A DNA stretch of 64,000 nt, from NCBI GenBank assembly GCA_030696315.1, contig JAUYSM010000061.1, forward strand, positions 1 to 64,000, written 5' to 3'. The position numbers were made by a program, and so were the translations under genes. The DNA is from Pseudohongiella sp. Its GTDB lineage: Bacteria; Pseudomonadota; Gammaproteobacteria; Pseudomonadales; Pseudohongiellaceae. This document shows, in pieces, positions 18,259 through 28,900 of this stretch. The notes under the pieces were generated by a model, which was given only the letters and a program-made list of their open reading frames with translations, did no database searches and was not told the DNA's origin. Position 1 is the first letter of the stretch. Every line of letters begins with the position of its first letter.

Positions 18259-18274
18259 CATTATCTCGATAATG
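18259..18274 (+). promoter_or_regulatory. Small hairpin in the rseP-bamA gap
   Basis: Perfect 6-bp stem cattat-ctcg-ataatg just after the rseP stop codon. There is no U-run, so it is not a clear terminator; its function is unknown. Confidence 0.35.
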
Positions 18275-18333
18275 AAATCTCCAGTGCCGCGTGACAATAA
18301 ACTCATAAAAACGTCCGGATTTGTAAGAACTCC

Positions 18334-21015
18334 ATGATAAGAAAGTCGTGTCTCAGTGCTCTCCTGACCCTTGGCATTGCTGCTACAGCGCAGGCGCAAT
18401 CACAGAATTTCAGAATATCCGATATCCGTATTGACGGACTGCAACGGATTTCCCCCGGCGTGATGTTCAGTCTGTTGCCGGTAGGTGTGGGCGATCAAAT
18501 GGAAGCAGGCACTGCCGCTGCCATTATTCGTGCAATCACCGAGTCCCAGTATTTTGAGGAAGTCGAGGTTGCACGTGACGGCGATGTATTGCTGATTACG
18601 GTGCTGGAACGCCCGTCTGTGAGTGAAATTACCATTTCCGGCAACCGGGTGCTGAAGACTGAAGACATTCTGCGCAATATGGAACAGGCGGAAATTGTTG
18701 AAGGCGGTATTTTTACACGCTCCACGCTGGAAGCTATTCGTCAGGGCATTCAGGAAGTGTATTCCGGGCGCGGTCGTTATGGCACAACCGTAGATATTGA
18801 AGTAGAGGATCAGCCGCGAAACCGTGTTTCCATTGATATGACCGTTAACGAAGGTGAAGAGAGCCGCATTCGCGACATCAATATTGTGGGCAACTCCACA
18901 TACGAAAGCGAAGAGTTGACCAGTATTTTTGATTTGGGTGTGCGCCCCTGGTATCTGCCCTTGAGTCGCCGCGATCGTTACTCGCGCGAACAGTTGGAAG
19001 GCGATATAGAACGCTTGAATTCCTATTATCTGGATCGTGGGTTTGCGCGCTTTAACGTGGATAACACCCCGGTATCCATCACACCTGACAATGAGCAGAT
19101 TTACATCACCATCAATGTCAGCGAAGGCCAGCAATACCAGATCAGCAAAGTTGATCTGGTCGGTGACCTGGTCAATGCCGAGCCTTTACTGCGCGCCTAC
19201 ACATTGGTGGGTCCGGGTCAGACGTTCTCGCAGGCCCTGATCACCGCCAGCGAAGAATATATGACCCAGATTCTGGGTAACCTCGGATATGCCTTTGCGG
19301 AAGTTGAGGGTGTGCCCAACATCAATGACGAAGACAATACCGTCGAAGTGATTTTTTATGTTGAGCCCGGCGCACGCACGTACGTCAATCGCATCAACTT
19401 CCGCGGCAACGTCACCACGGCCGATGAAGTCTTGCGTCGTGAAATGCGCCAGCTGGAAAGCGCGCCGGCGTCCAGTCAACAAATAGAATTTTCCAAAGTC
19501 CGTTTGGAGCGTCTGGGTTATTTCTCCACGGTTGAAGTGGATACCGTCGAAGTACCGGGTACCTCGGATCAGGTTGATGTTGAATTTGAAGTCGAAGAAC
19601 AAAGCTTTGGCAGCGTGTCATTCAGTATTGGCTCGGGCGGCGGCGGTAACTGGTTTGTGGCAACCGATCTGCAGGCAGAGAACTTCCTGGGTACTGGCCG
19701 TACAGTCGCTGTAGGTCTTAACCGCAGCTATTTCAGCAGCAGCGCCAACTTCTCTTACATGGATCCCTATTTCACACCCGATGGTGTCAGTCGTGGATTC
19801 AGTGTGTTTGTCCAGAAACAGGATTCGCCTTACAACATCGCGAGTTTCTCGACTACCTCGTATGGCGCTACACTGAACTTCAGTTACCCGATCAGCGAGA
19901 TCCAGCAGATTGGTTACAACATTGGTTATTCCCATACTGAGCTGAGTTCAGGTGGTTTGTCCGTTCAGGAAATTGAAGCAACACCGGTGCTGACGCCGGG
20001 TGTTGACCGTTACATTATCAGCCCGGCCAATCTGAACCCCTGGAATGGCCCGGTCACCGATGCGGTCACGGGACTGGTCAGTGAATTGCCAGTTGAATAT
20101 CTGAATCGCAATACAGATCCCGGATTTATCGACAGAAATGGCAAGGTTTTTGACAACCTGACCTTTACCACTAACTGGGTACGCCAGACCTTGAACCGTG
20201 GTCAGTTGCCAACGGCAGGGTCATTGCAGCAATTGTCGTTTGAAATTACCGTGCCCGGCAGTGACCTTGAGTACTATCGCGCCAGTTATAACACCCAGTA
20301 CTACAAACCCATTATTGGTGAAGACTGGGTGTTCCACGTGCGCACCAATCTTGGTTACGGCGATGGTTATGGTGATACCGGGGAATTGCCGTTTTTCCAG
20401 AACTATTTTGCGGGTGGTCTGGCTTATAACGGGGTCGTACGCGGATTTGAAGAAAACAGTCTGGGTCCGCGCAGCACACCACCTTTGACGTATCAGACCA
20501 ATCTGGCCGGACTCATCAAAGATGAAAATGGCAATGTGAAAGTCAGTGCCGGTGGTTTTGCCGATGGATACGATGGCTCGCTGGGCTATCTGACCTTGCC
20601 CGTAATTGATGCCAATGGTCAGCCAGTCCTGGATGCCAACGGTAACCAACAGGTGCAGCTGGCGGCTCAGCCTTATGATATCTACGGCGATCGCAACAGT
20701 TTTGGTGGCAATATTCTGACCACGGCTTCCATTGAGTTGTTGTTCCCCTTACCGATGGTAGAAGATCGCGGCCGTGTGCGCTCAAGCCTGTTTTTTGATG
20801 TGGGCAGTGTGTTTGCCAGCGACTGCTCAGCACGTCAGACTGCGCTGAATACTTGCAGTCAGTTTGATGTGGGCGATTTACGTTACTCAGTGGGCGTGGG
20901 TGTGACGTATCTGTCACCGTTTGGTCCGCTGACGTTTTATCTGGCCAAGCCATTTACCAAAAATGGCACAGACCAGACCAAATCCTTCGACTTTACTATT
21001 GGAGCAGGATTCTGA
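18334..21015 (+). CDS. bamA: Outer-membrane protein assembly factor BamA
   Basis: Omp85 protein that folds beta-barrel proteins into the outer membrane. Signal peptide (residues 1-21, cleavage near AQA), five POTRA domains, then a 16-strand barrel ending in phenylalanine (FTIGAGF). The lid-loop motif VRGFEENSLGPR is present. At 893 aa it is about 80 aa longer than E. coli BamA; the extra length sits in surface-loop regions, one with a DANGQPVLDANGNQ-type internal repeat and one rich in N/P/G. Next to skp and lpx genes as expected. Confidence 0.96.
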   Translation: MIRKSCLSALLTLGIAATAQAQSQNFRISDIRIDGLQRISPGVMFSLLPVGVGDQMEAGTAAAIIRAITESQYFEEVEVARDGDVLLITVLERPSVSEITISGNRVLKTEDILRNMEQAEIVEGGIFTRSTLEAIRQGIQEVYSGRGRYGTTVDIEVEDQPRNRVSIDMTVNEGEESRIRDINIVGNSTYESEELTSIFDLGVRPWYLPLSRRDRYSREQLEGDIERLNSYYLDRGFARFNVDNTPVSITPDNEQIYITINVSEGQQYQISKVDLVGDLVNAEPLLRAYTLVGPGQTFSQALITASEEYMTQILGNLGYAFAEVEGVPNINDEDNTVEVIFYVEPGARTYVNRINFRGNVTTADEVLRREMRQLESAPASSQQIEFSKVRLERLGYFSTVEVDTVEVPGTSDQVDVEFEVEEQSFGSVSFSIGSGGGGNWFVATDLQAENFLGTGRTVAVGLNRSYFSSSANFSYMDPYFTPDGVSRGFSVFVQKQDSPYNIASFSTTSYGATLNFSYPISEIQQIGYNIGYSHTELSSGGLSVQEIEATPVLTPGVDRYIISPANLNPWNGPVTDAVTGLVSELPVEYLNRNTDPGFIDRNGKVFDNLTFTTNWVRQTLNRGQLPTAGSLQQLSFEITVPGSDLEYYRASYNTQYYKPIIGEDWVFHVRTNLGYGDGYGDTGELPFFQNYFAGGLAYNGVVRGFEENSLGPRSTPPLTYQTNLAGLIKDENGNVKVSAGGFADGYDGSLGYLTLPVIDANGQPVLDANGNQQVQLAAQPYDIYGDRNSFGGNILTTASIELLFPLPMVEDRGRVRSSLFFDVGSVFASDCSARQTALNTCSQFDVGDLRYSVGVGVTYLSPFGPLTFYLAKPFTKNGTDQTKSFDFTIGAGF

Positions 21016-21050
21016 TCAGGAAAAAACCGCGCTGCAGGCGTCAGACTCAG

Positions 21051-21059
21051 TGATATAAT
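21051..21059 (+). promoter_or_regulatory. Probable extended -10 promoter for skp
   Basis: TGaTATAAT, a consensus extended -10, lies 66 bases before the skp ATG and is followed by a GC-rich gcgccgc discriminator. No good -35 is visible, which extended -10 promoters tolerate. Confidence 0.5.
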
Positions 21060-21124
21060 GCGCCGCTGTCGCAAACAAGCAAATATTGCACAACCGTAAA
21101 ACAAATTTGACCAAGGTGAATAAC

Positions 21125-21634
21125 ATGAAAAAATTAATGATACTGGTAGCAGGTCTGTTTTTGACAGCCAATATGGCTGTTGCCCAGACTGCGCCCGTCA
21201 TTGGTATCATCAATCTGGAGCAGGCGTTGTTTAATACCGACGCTGCTCGTGCACTTGAAACCGGTACGCGTACCGAGTTTGCTGCCGACGAAGGCAGACT
21301 TGAGCAGCTGAACACTGAACTGCGTGCGATCATTGAACGCGCTCAGCGCGACGAGTCGATCATGAGCGAATCAGAACTGCGCGCACTCAACTCTGAAGCG
21401 CAGGAAAAGCAGGTTCAGATGCAACTGATCAGCGAGCGTCTGCAGGGCGCATGGCAAGAGCGTCAGCAGCAGTTTGTAGAAACCATGCGTGAGCGTCTGG
21501 GCCAGGCCATCGAGGCGGTTGTTCAGGAAGGCAGCTACGATCTGGTTTTAAATGCTGAATCGGTGGCTTTTTTCAATAACAGCTACAACATTACAGCGCT
21601 TGTAACTGCCAAACTCAACGAGTTGTCGCGCTGA
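21125..21634 (+). CDS. skp: Periplasmic chaperone Skp/OmpH
   Basis: 169-aa OmpH-family chaperone that carries unfolded outer-membrane proteins to BamA. Cleavable signal peptide MKKLMILVAGLFLTANMAVAQ; conserved IGIINLEQALFNT at the mature N-terminus; long charged helical middle (coiled-coil tentacles). The track's earlier start adds 13 non-signal codons; ATG 21125 follows AAGGTG. Confidence 0.93.
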   Translation: MKKLMILVAGLFLTANMAVAQTAPVIGIINLEQALFNTDAARALETGTRTEFAADEGRLEQLNTELRAIIERAQRDESIMSESELRALNSEAQEKQVQMQLISERLQGAWQERQQQFVETMRERLGQAIEAVVQEGSYDLVLNAESVAFFNNSYNITALVTAKLNELSR

Positions 21635-21679
21635 GCCTTGGCGTTTAGCGACGACCATTCCAGTGTCGGGTAAGCAGCA

Positions 21680-22798
21680 ATGAAGGTGTCGTTCACGCTG
21701 GCAGAGTTATCTGCTCAGCTGAACGTGCCTGTTCGGCCAGGCGTTGGGGCGGCGTACAACACCCCGGTTGATGAAATCATCATTGACGGTCTTGCGACGC
21801 TGGAAAACGCAAGCGCCACCAAGTTGAGTTTTTTGAGCAATCCGCGCTACAGCCAGCAGTTATCAACGTGCCAGGCGGGAGCCGTCATTATTCACCCGGA
21901 TCTGGCCGGCAATACCCAGCTTCCGTGCCTGTTGTCATCATCTCCCTATGTCACCTATGCCAAAGCCTCGCAGCTGTTTGCGGCAGCTATTGCGCAGCAC
22001 ACCAGATCTGCTGATGGGCAAACGGGCGTTCATGCCAGCGCGGTAATAAGTCCGGACGCGGTGTTGGGTAAGGATGTGTGTATTGGGCCGCATGCGGTCA
22101 TTGAAGCTGGCGTCAACATCGGCGATGGCAGTTGTATTGGCCCCGGTTGTTTTGTGGGTGCGCGGGCAAAGATCGGCAATCATTGTGTGATGTACGCCAA
22201 TGCCACTGTGTATCACGAGGTGGTGCTGGGCGATCGAGTGATTGTGCATGCCAGCGCTGTGCTGGGTGCGGATGGTTTTGGTTTTGCGTTTGATGGCCAG
22301 CGCTCTGTCAAAATTGCGCAATTGGGGTCGGTGCGTATTGGCTCCGATGTGGAAATTGGCGCAGGCAGCAGTATCGATCGTGGGGCGCTGGACGACACGG
22401 TGATTGGTGACGGCGTCAAAATTGATAACCAGGTTCAGATAGGCCATAACTGTATTGTGGGCGACCACACGGTGATATGCGGCTGCAGCGCATTGGCAGG
22501 CAGCACGCGGATTGGTCGTTATTGTGTGATTGGTGGTGGCGTGGGTATTACCGGGCATTTGAGTATTACTGATCGTGTAACGATCAGTGCCATGTCGATG
22601 GTGACCCAGTCCATTACAAAACCCGGGCTTTATTCTTCTGGCACCTTGCTGCAGGAGAGTGCTCAGTGGAAACGAAATGTGGTGACACTTGGTAAGCTGT
22701 CCGAGTTGTCCCGAACTGTCAGGAACATTCAAAGGCAACTGGATCAAGACAGCTTGCCGCCGTCAGGAAATGATTATGATGAACATCGAAGAGATTAA
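21680..22798 (+). CDS. lpxD: UDP-3-O-(3-hydroxyacyl)glucosamine N-acyltransferase
   Basis: Third step of lipid A synthesis: transfers a hydroxyacyl chain from ACP to UDP-3-acyl-GlcN. 372 aa, with a uridine-binding N-terminal domain ([12 protein letters not shown]) and a left-handed beta helix of hexapeptide repeats. Catalytic His in [12 protein letters not shown]. Long C-terminal helix. Overlaps fabZ by 23 bases. Confidence 0.97.
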   Translation: MKVSFTLAELSAQLNVPVRPGVGAAYNTPVDEIIIDGLATLENASATKLSFLSNPRYSQQLSTCQAGAVIIHPDLAGNTQLPCLLSSSPYVTYAKASQLFAAAIAQHTRSADGQTGVHASAVISPDAVLGKDVCIGPHAVIEAGVNIGDGSCIGPGCFVGARAKIGNHCVMYANATVYHEVVLGDRVIVHASAVLGADGFGFAFDGQRSVKIAQLGSVRIGSDVEIGAGSSIDRGALDDTVIGDGVKIDNQVQIGHNCIVGDHTVICGCSALAGSTRIGRYCVIGGGVGITGHLSITDRVTISAMSMVTQSITKPGLYSSGTLLQESAQWKRNVVTLGKLSELSRTVRNIQRQLDQDSLPPSGNDYDEHRRD

Positions 22799-23219
22799 GG
22801 AATATCTGCCGCAGCGTTATCCTTTTTTGCTGGTTGACCGAGTGGTCAGCATTGAACTTGGAAAGTCGATTGTTGCGTACAAAAATGTCAGCGTGAACGA
22901 GCCGTTTTTTAATGGCCACTTTCCAGATTTTCCGATCATGCCGGGTGTGCTGATCATTGAGGCCTTGGCACAGGCAGCCGGTGTGCTTGGGTTCAAGAGT
23001 CAAGAGAAAAAACCTAAAGACGGTTACCTGTATTACTTTGTCGGCGCAGATGAAGTGCGCCTGAAACGCCCGGTGGTTCCCGGTGACCGCCTGACGCTGG
23101 AGGCCAGTATTCTGACCAGTAAACGTGGTATCTACAAATTTCAGTGCCGCGCGTCAGTCGGTGATGAGTTGGTCGGCGAGGCAATCATCATGTGTGCAGA
23201 GAGGAAAAAAGAAAAGTGA
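22776..23219 (+). CDS. fabZ: 3-hydroxyacyl-ACP dehydratase FabZ
   Basis: 147-aa hot-dog-fold dehydratase of fatty-acid elongation. YPFLLVDRV, the catalytic His in [12 protein letters not shown] and Glu in LIIEALAQA are visible. Three in-frame ATGs (22770, 22776, 22779); 22776 is chosen because AGGA is seven bases upstream. Nested in the lpxD-lpxA operon, where it balances fatty-acid and lipid A supply. Confidence 0.96.
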   Translation: MMNIEEIKEYLPQRYPFLLVDRVVSIELGKSIVAYKNVSVNEPFFNGHFPDFPIMPGVLIIEALAQAAGVLGFKSQEKKPKDGYLYYFVGADEVRLKRPVVPGDRLTLEASILTSKRGIYKFQCRASVGDELVGEAIIMCAERKKEK

Positions 23220-23998
23220 TTGACGCGCTTGCAATCATACATCCCTCGGCCAGCATTGCCGACGGTGTTCGGGTAGGCCCGTGGAGTGTTATTGGCCCGA
23301 ATGTCACTATCGGTGAAGGCAGCGAAATTGCCTCGCACGTAGTGATCAAAGGCAACACTCGCATCGGGAAAGGCAACAGCATTTATCAGTTTGCATCAAT
23401 AGGTGAAGACCCTGCCGACAAAAAGTTCTCAGGGGAGGACACCTGGCTCGAAATTGGTGACAACAACATCATTCGTGAAGGCGCTACCTTACACCGCGGT
23501 ACTGGCGCGGGCGGTGGTTTGACACGTATTGGTAGCGGCAATCTGATGATGGCCTACGTCCACATCGCACATGATTGCATGGTTGGAAGTAATACTGTGT
23601 TTGCCAACAATGCTGGATTGTCAGGGCATGTGCACGTCGATGACTGGGCCATCCTGGGCGGTTATGCCGGCGTGAATCAGTTCCTGCGGGTTGGGGCACA
23701 TGCGATGGTAGGGGGCATGACACACATTTCGCATGACGTGCCTGCGTATGTGATTGTCAGTGGTAGTCCGCCAGCCGTGCGCAGTGTGAACACTGTCGGA
23801 TTAGAGCGTCGTGGTTTTGATGAGCAAACGGTGAAGTTGATTCGGGAAGCGTTTAAGGTCATTTACAAGCGCGGTTTGAGTTTGCAGGAAGCACAGCAAC
23901 AGATCGCTCAAATGGCGGACGATCACGCGGCACAACATGCTGCGCTGACCGTATTACTGAATTCGATTTCCGGGTCGGCCAAAGGAATTCATCGCTAA
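23216..23998 (+). CDS. lpxA: UDP-N-acetylglucosamine acyltransferase
   Basis: First enzyme of lipid A synthesis, 260 aa, a trimeric left-handed beta helix. [20 protein letters not shown] starts the hexapeptide repeats; catalytic His lies in [11 protein letters not shown]; the C-terminal helical region [14 protein letters not shown] is typical. Start GTG at 23216 overlaps the fabZ stop (GTGA); the track's upstream ATG adds eight codons inside fabZ. Confidence 0.97.
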   Translation: MIDALAIIHPSASIADGVRVGPWSVIGPNVTIGEGSEIASHVVIKGNTRIGKGNSIYQFASIGEDPADKKFSGEDTWLEIGDNNIIREGATLHRGTGAGGGLTRIGSGNLMMAYVHIAHDCMVGSNTVFANNAGLSGHVHVDDWAILGGYAGVNQFLRVGAHAMVGGMTHISHDVPAYVIVSGSPPAVRSVNTVGLERRGFDEQTVKLIREAFKVIYKRGLSLQEAQQQIAQMADDHAAQHAALTVLLNSISGSAKGIHR

Positions 23999-24042
23999 GG
24001 CAAACGTGTTGCCATCAACAATAAAAAGCAGGTGCCGGATTT

Positions 24043-25230
24043 ATGCTGATAGCCATGGTGGCGGGGGAAACCTCCGGTGACATACTCGGTGCCGGTCTGA
24101 TCCGCGCCTTGCGTCAGCGTTACCCTGAGGCGCGTTTTGTGGGTGTGGGTGGTCCGCGTATGCTGGACTGCGGTTTCGAAACCATTACACCCATGGAACG
24201 TTTGTCGGTGATGGGGTTTATCGAACCGCTGGGTCGCCTGCCAGAATTATTGCGACTGAAACGTGATCTGATCACACGTTTCAGTGAAGAAACACCCGCT
24301 GTGTTTATTGGCATAGATTCACCGGGTTTTAATTTACGCCTGGCCCAGTCTCTTCATGACCTTGGCATAAAAACCGTGCACTACGTCAGTCCCAGTGTCT
24401 GGGCCTGGGGTCAGAAGCGCATTTTCAAAATTGCCAAAGCCGTTGACCTGATGCTGACCTTGTTTCCCTTTGAGACGGATATCTACCGCCAACACGGCAT
24501 TGCCGTGCATTGTGTAGGGCACCCGATGGCAGATCGGGTAGATCCGGATGAGAATCAGCAGCAGGCCCGCCAGCAGGCGCAACAGTTGTTGGGTCTTAAT
24601 CCTGAGGGCACACAACAGATTGTGAGTTTGATGCCCGGCAGCCGGCATGATGAGCTTGCCCGTCTGGCGCCGGTGTTTTTGAAAACCGCCTTGATCTGTT
24701 TGCAGACCCGCCCGGATCTGCATTTTGTGTTGCCCTGTGCCAACCAGGCGCGTCTGGAACAACTGAATCGCTTGCTGGATGAGACCTTGGCTGAAAACCC
24801 GGCGCATGCTCGTTGGCGAACGTCTTTTACAGTGCTGGATGGCCAATCCTATGAGGCCATGCGTGCGGCCGACATGGTGTTATTGGCTTCCGGCACCGCC
24901 ACGCTGGAAGCGATGCTGCTCAAACGCCCGATGATTGTGTGTTACAAGTTATCCGCCATGACCTGGTGGCTGGCATCGCGTCTGGTCAAAGTGCCCAATA
25001 TTGCCTTGCCGAATCTGCTGGCAGGTCAGCGCCTGGTGCCAGAGTACCTGCAACATGCGGTGACTGAATCAACACTGTCGACAGAACTGCTGGCCTGGCT
25101 GAGCGATCCGGTACGCCGAGATGCTTTGTACGATGATTTTACCCGCATCCATCGCAGTATTCGTCTGGACGCTGATCAGCAAGCCGCCAGCGCGGTCAGT
25201 ACCCTGATTTCAAAAGGCAAGGCCAGCTGA
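24043..25230 (+). CDS. lpxB: Lipid A disaccharide synthase
   Basis: 395-aa glycosyltransferase (GT19) joining lipid X and UDP-diacyl-GlcN. The N-terminus AGETSGDILGAGLIRAL, the motif VSPSVWAWGQKRI and LLASGTATLEAML are diagnostic. Fourth gene of the lpxD-fabZ-lpxA-lpxB set; its stop overlaps the rnhB start. Confidence 0.97.
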   Translation: MLIAMVAGETSGDILGAGLIRALRQRYPEARFVGVGGPRMLDCGFETITPMERLSVMGFIEPLGRLPELLRLKRDLITRFSEETPAVFIGIDSPGFNLRLAQSLHDLGIKTVHYVSPSVWAWGQKRIFKIAKAVDLMLTLFPFETDIYRQHGIAVHCVGHPMADRVDPDENQQQARQQAQQLLGLNPEGTQQIVSLMPGSRHDELARLAPVFLKTALICLQTRPDLHFVLPCANQARLEQLNRLLDETLAENPAHARWRTSFTVLDGQSYEAMRAADMVLLASGTATLEAMLLKRPMIVCYKLSAMTWWLASRLVKVPNIALPNLLAGQRLVPEYLQHAVTESTLSTELLAWLSDPVRRDALYDDFTRIHRSIRLDADQQAASAVSTLISKGKAS

Positions 25231-25889
25231 TGCACACGACGCAACATACGACGCAAGAACCGCACGCTCTGCTGTTTGATGAACTGTCCAAAAATGTGTC
25301 CGAGTGGCCGCAACATGCCAATCAACATGTTGCCGGCGCGGATGAAGCCGGCCGCGGCCCACTGGCTGGCGCGGTGTTTGCGGCAGCGGTGATATTACCT
25401 CGTCATTATGATTTGCCCGGATTAAATGACTCTAAAAAACTCAGTGCCGCGCGGCGGGCGCTGTTGTACGATCTGATTCAACAGCAGGCGCTGGCATTTG
25501 CGATCACGCAGGTTTCTGCCGCCGACATAGACAAGATCAATATTTTCAGAGCCTCACTGCTGGCGATGCATCGCGCCGTGGATGCACTGGGTATTGACGC
25601 TGATTTTGTGTACGTGGATGGCACGCACTGCCCGCCATGGAACCGGGCAGGCGCGGCATTGGTCAAAGGCGACAGCCGGCTGGACTGTATTGCCGCCGCC
25701 TCAGTATTGGCAAAAGTGGCGCGCGACCGCGATCTGTTGCGATTGCATGAAGCGTTTCCGATGTACGGATTTGACAGGCATAAAGGGTATCCAACCCCCG
25801 AACATTTAAAGGCACTCGCGCTGCACGGCCCGTGTGTGGAACACCGGCGCAGTTATGCGCCCGTGGCGAAGGTTCTGGCGGACCACTGA
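25230..25889 (+). CDS. rnhB: Ribonuclease HII
   Basis: 219-aa RNase HII that removes ribonucleotides from DNA and RNA-DNA hybrids. Catalytic block VAGADEAGRGPLAGAV, YVDGTH and SVLAKVARDRDL are present. It has an N-terminal extension of about 33 residues before the conserved core. ATG overlaps the lpxB stop by one base. Common position between lpxB and dnaE. Confidence 0.96.
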   Translation: MHTTQHTTQEPHALLFDELSKNVSEWPQHANQHVAGADEAGRGPLAGAVFAAAVILPRHYDLPGLNDSKKLSAARRALLYDLIQQQALAFAITQVSAADIDKINIFRASLLAMHRAVDALGIDADFVYVDGTHCPPWNRAGAALVKGDSRLDCIAAASVLAKVARDRDLLRLHEAFPMYGFDRHKGYPTPEHLKALALHGPCVEHRRSYAPVAKVLADH

Positions 25890-25937
25890 CCCAGTATTTG
25901 CCCCCGATAATTTAAACTTTTTCTTCAGGAAATTTGC

Positions 25938-28900
25938 ATGTCCCTTGCTCCAGGCCAATTTGTTCATCTGAATGTACATACCGAGTTTTCAATTGTGGAC
26001 GGTCTTGTGCGTGTGGAGGAGTTGATCAAAACGGTTCGTGCGCTGGACATGCCTGCCGTGGCTGTGACCGATCATGCCAACCTGTTTGCCATGATCAAGT
26101 TTTACTCGGAAGCATTAAGCAAGGGCATCAAACCCATTTGTGGTTGTGATGTACTGATTGAGAATCCGGAACACACTGATCGCCCGCATGCCATCACACT
26201 GCTGGTCAAAAATCTTGAGGGATACCGTAACCTGACGCGCCTGATCTCGATGTCGTATACCGACAAAGTAGGCCTTGGCGCGCCCACATTGCGCCGACGT
26301 TGGTTAGAGCAGCACGCAGACGGATTGATTGTGTTGTCTGGCGGTATGCAAGGGGATGTTGGGCGGGCGCTGGTGGAGGGTGATCGACCCACCGCTTTAA
26401 GGACGCTGGCCTGGTGGATGAATCTGTTTCCAGACAGTTTTTATCTGTCGATTGCACGTTGTGGTCGCCCCGGTGAGGAAGCCTATATTCAGGCGGCGGT
26501 GATGTTGTCCTCAGACACCGATTGCCCCTTGGTGGCGGTAAATGATGTGCGGTTTATTGCTGCCTCTGATTTTGAAGCTCACGAGGTACGCGTGTGCATT
26601 CATGATCGCCGAACCCTTGATGATCCCCGTCGTCCCCGTCACTACACCGAGCAACAATATCTGCGCTCGACCGACGAGATGATCGCCTTGTTTGAAGACG
26701 TGCCGGAAGCCATCGAGAACAGCGTGCAGATTGCGATGCGCTGTTCTTTGTCTCTGGAGCTGGGCAAACCCTACCTGCCCAATTATCCAGTGCCTGCCGG
26801 CATGACCATGGATGAGTTTTTTCGGGAAATCAGCTTGCAGGGCCTGAAGCGCAGACTGCCCCGCATCATCAGTGAGAGCCACGGCTTGCCAACCCCTATC
26901 GATAGTAGTCGTGTGGAGGAGTACGCGGATTTTTGTAAACCTTACTTTGAGCGTCTGGATTTTGAGCTCAATGTGATTATCCAGATGGGTTTTCCCGGGT
27001 ACTTTCTGATTGTGATGGAATTTATCCAGTGGGCCAAAAACAATGATATTCCCGTTGGGCCGGGCAGGGGCTCAGGCGCCGGTTCTATTGTGGCGTACGC
27101 CCTGGGGATCACCGATCTGGATCCTTTGCGTTATGACCTGCTGTTCGAGCGCTTTTTGAACCCGGAACGGGTATCAATGCCGGACTTTGACGTGGACTTC
27201 TGCATGGAAGGTCGTGATCGGGTTATTCAGCATGTGGCTGAATTGTATGGCAAAGAAGCGGTATCGCAGATCATCACCTTTGGCACTATGGCCGCCAAGG
27301 CGGTGGTGCGCGACGTAGCGCGTGTGCAAGGTAAATCCTATGGCCTGGCCGATAAACTCTCCAAGCTGATCCCGTTTGAGCCGGGCATTACGCTGGAAAA
27401 GGCGATGGAAGACGAACCTGCCCTCAAGGAGTTTATTGACTCCGATGAGGACGCGCAGGAAATTATGGAAATGGCGCTCAAACTGGAAGGCATCACCCGT
27501 AACGTAGGCAAACACGCTGGCGGCGTGGTGATTGCGCCGACACGACTGACCGATTTTTCTCCGCTGTACTGTGATGAAAACGGCGATGGACTGGTGACCC
27601 AGTTCGACAAAAACGATGTGGAAACCGCGGGTCTGGTCAAGTTCGACTTTCTGGGTTTGAGAACACTGACCATCATCGACTGGGCAGTGAAGATGATCAA
27701 CCGGCAGGAGCCTGCACACCGCGACAAGCCGCTGGATATCACCATGATTCCGCTGGACGATGTGCGTGTGTACGAGCTGTTGCAGCGTGGCGAGACCACG
27801 GCCGTGTTCCAGCTGGAATCGCGCGGCATGAAAGATCTGATACGACGTTTGTTGCCCAGCTGTTTTGAAGACATTGTGGCACTGGTGGCCTTGTTTCGAC
27901 CCGGTCCCTTGCAGTCGGGCATGGTGGATGATTTTATCAACCGTAAACACGGCCGCGCCGAAATCAGTTATCCGCACCCTGATCTGGCGCCGGTACTTGG
28001 CAATACCTACGGGGTCATTCTGTATCAGGAACAGGTGATGCAGATTGCCCAGGTGCTGGCCAGTTACAGTCTGGGTGGCGCCGACATGCTGCGCCGCGCC
28101 ATGGGTAAAAAGAAACCCGAAGAAATGGCCAAACAACGGGGCTTTTTTGTGGATGGCGCTTCAGGTCGTGGGCTCAGTGAGGAATTATCCGGGTCCATAT
28201 TTGACTTGATGGAAAAATTCGCTGGTTATGGTTTTAACAAGTCGCATTCGGCGGCATACGCGTTGGTGTCATATCAGACTGCGTGGTTAAAAAAGCATTA
28301 TCCAGCCTATTTTATGGCCGCGGTCATGTCTGCTGATATGCAGAATACCGACAAAGTGGTGACCCTGGTTGAAGAATGCCGGGAAATGAAACTGCCCTTG
28401 ATTGTGCCAGATGTGAACGTCGGTGCCTTCAACTTTACGGTGAATACCAAGGGCCAGATTGTGTATGGGCTGGGGGCCATAAAGGGCCTGGGTGAGGGCC
28501 CCATCAACGCCATTATCAAAGCCCGTGACAGTGGTGGCGATTTTACGTCATTGCTGGATTTTTGCCGGCGCGTGGATTTGCGCACGGTTAACAAACGCGC
28601 ACTTGAAGCCTTGATCAAAGCCGGTGCGCTCGACAACCTCTATCAATCGGATACCGATACGACCCGCGCCTGGCTGATGTCTTCACTGGCAGATACTGTT
28701 CAGGCGGCTGAGCAAAGCAGTCGCAATCTGGAATCCGGTGTGCAGGATCTGTTTGGTGACATTGCACCGGTACCCGAAACCGTGTCTGCGAGTGGCCCGG
28801 ACGATGGTCCCGGCAATCAAACCGTCAAGCCATGGAGCCAGCAGCATCGCTTGCGCGAAGAAAAAGAAACCCTTGGTCTGTATCTCAGCGGTCATCCGAT

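Noticed and set aside
27174-28136. 320-aa minus-strand ORF inside dnaE
   Set aside because: It lies fully antisense to the DnaE catalytic region and has no recognisable domain.
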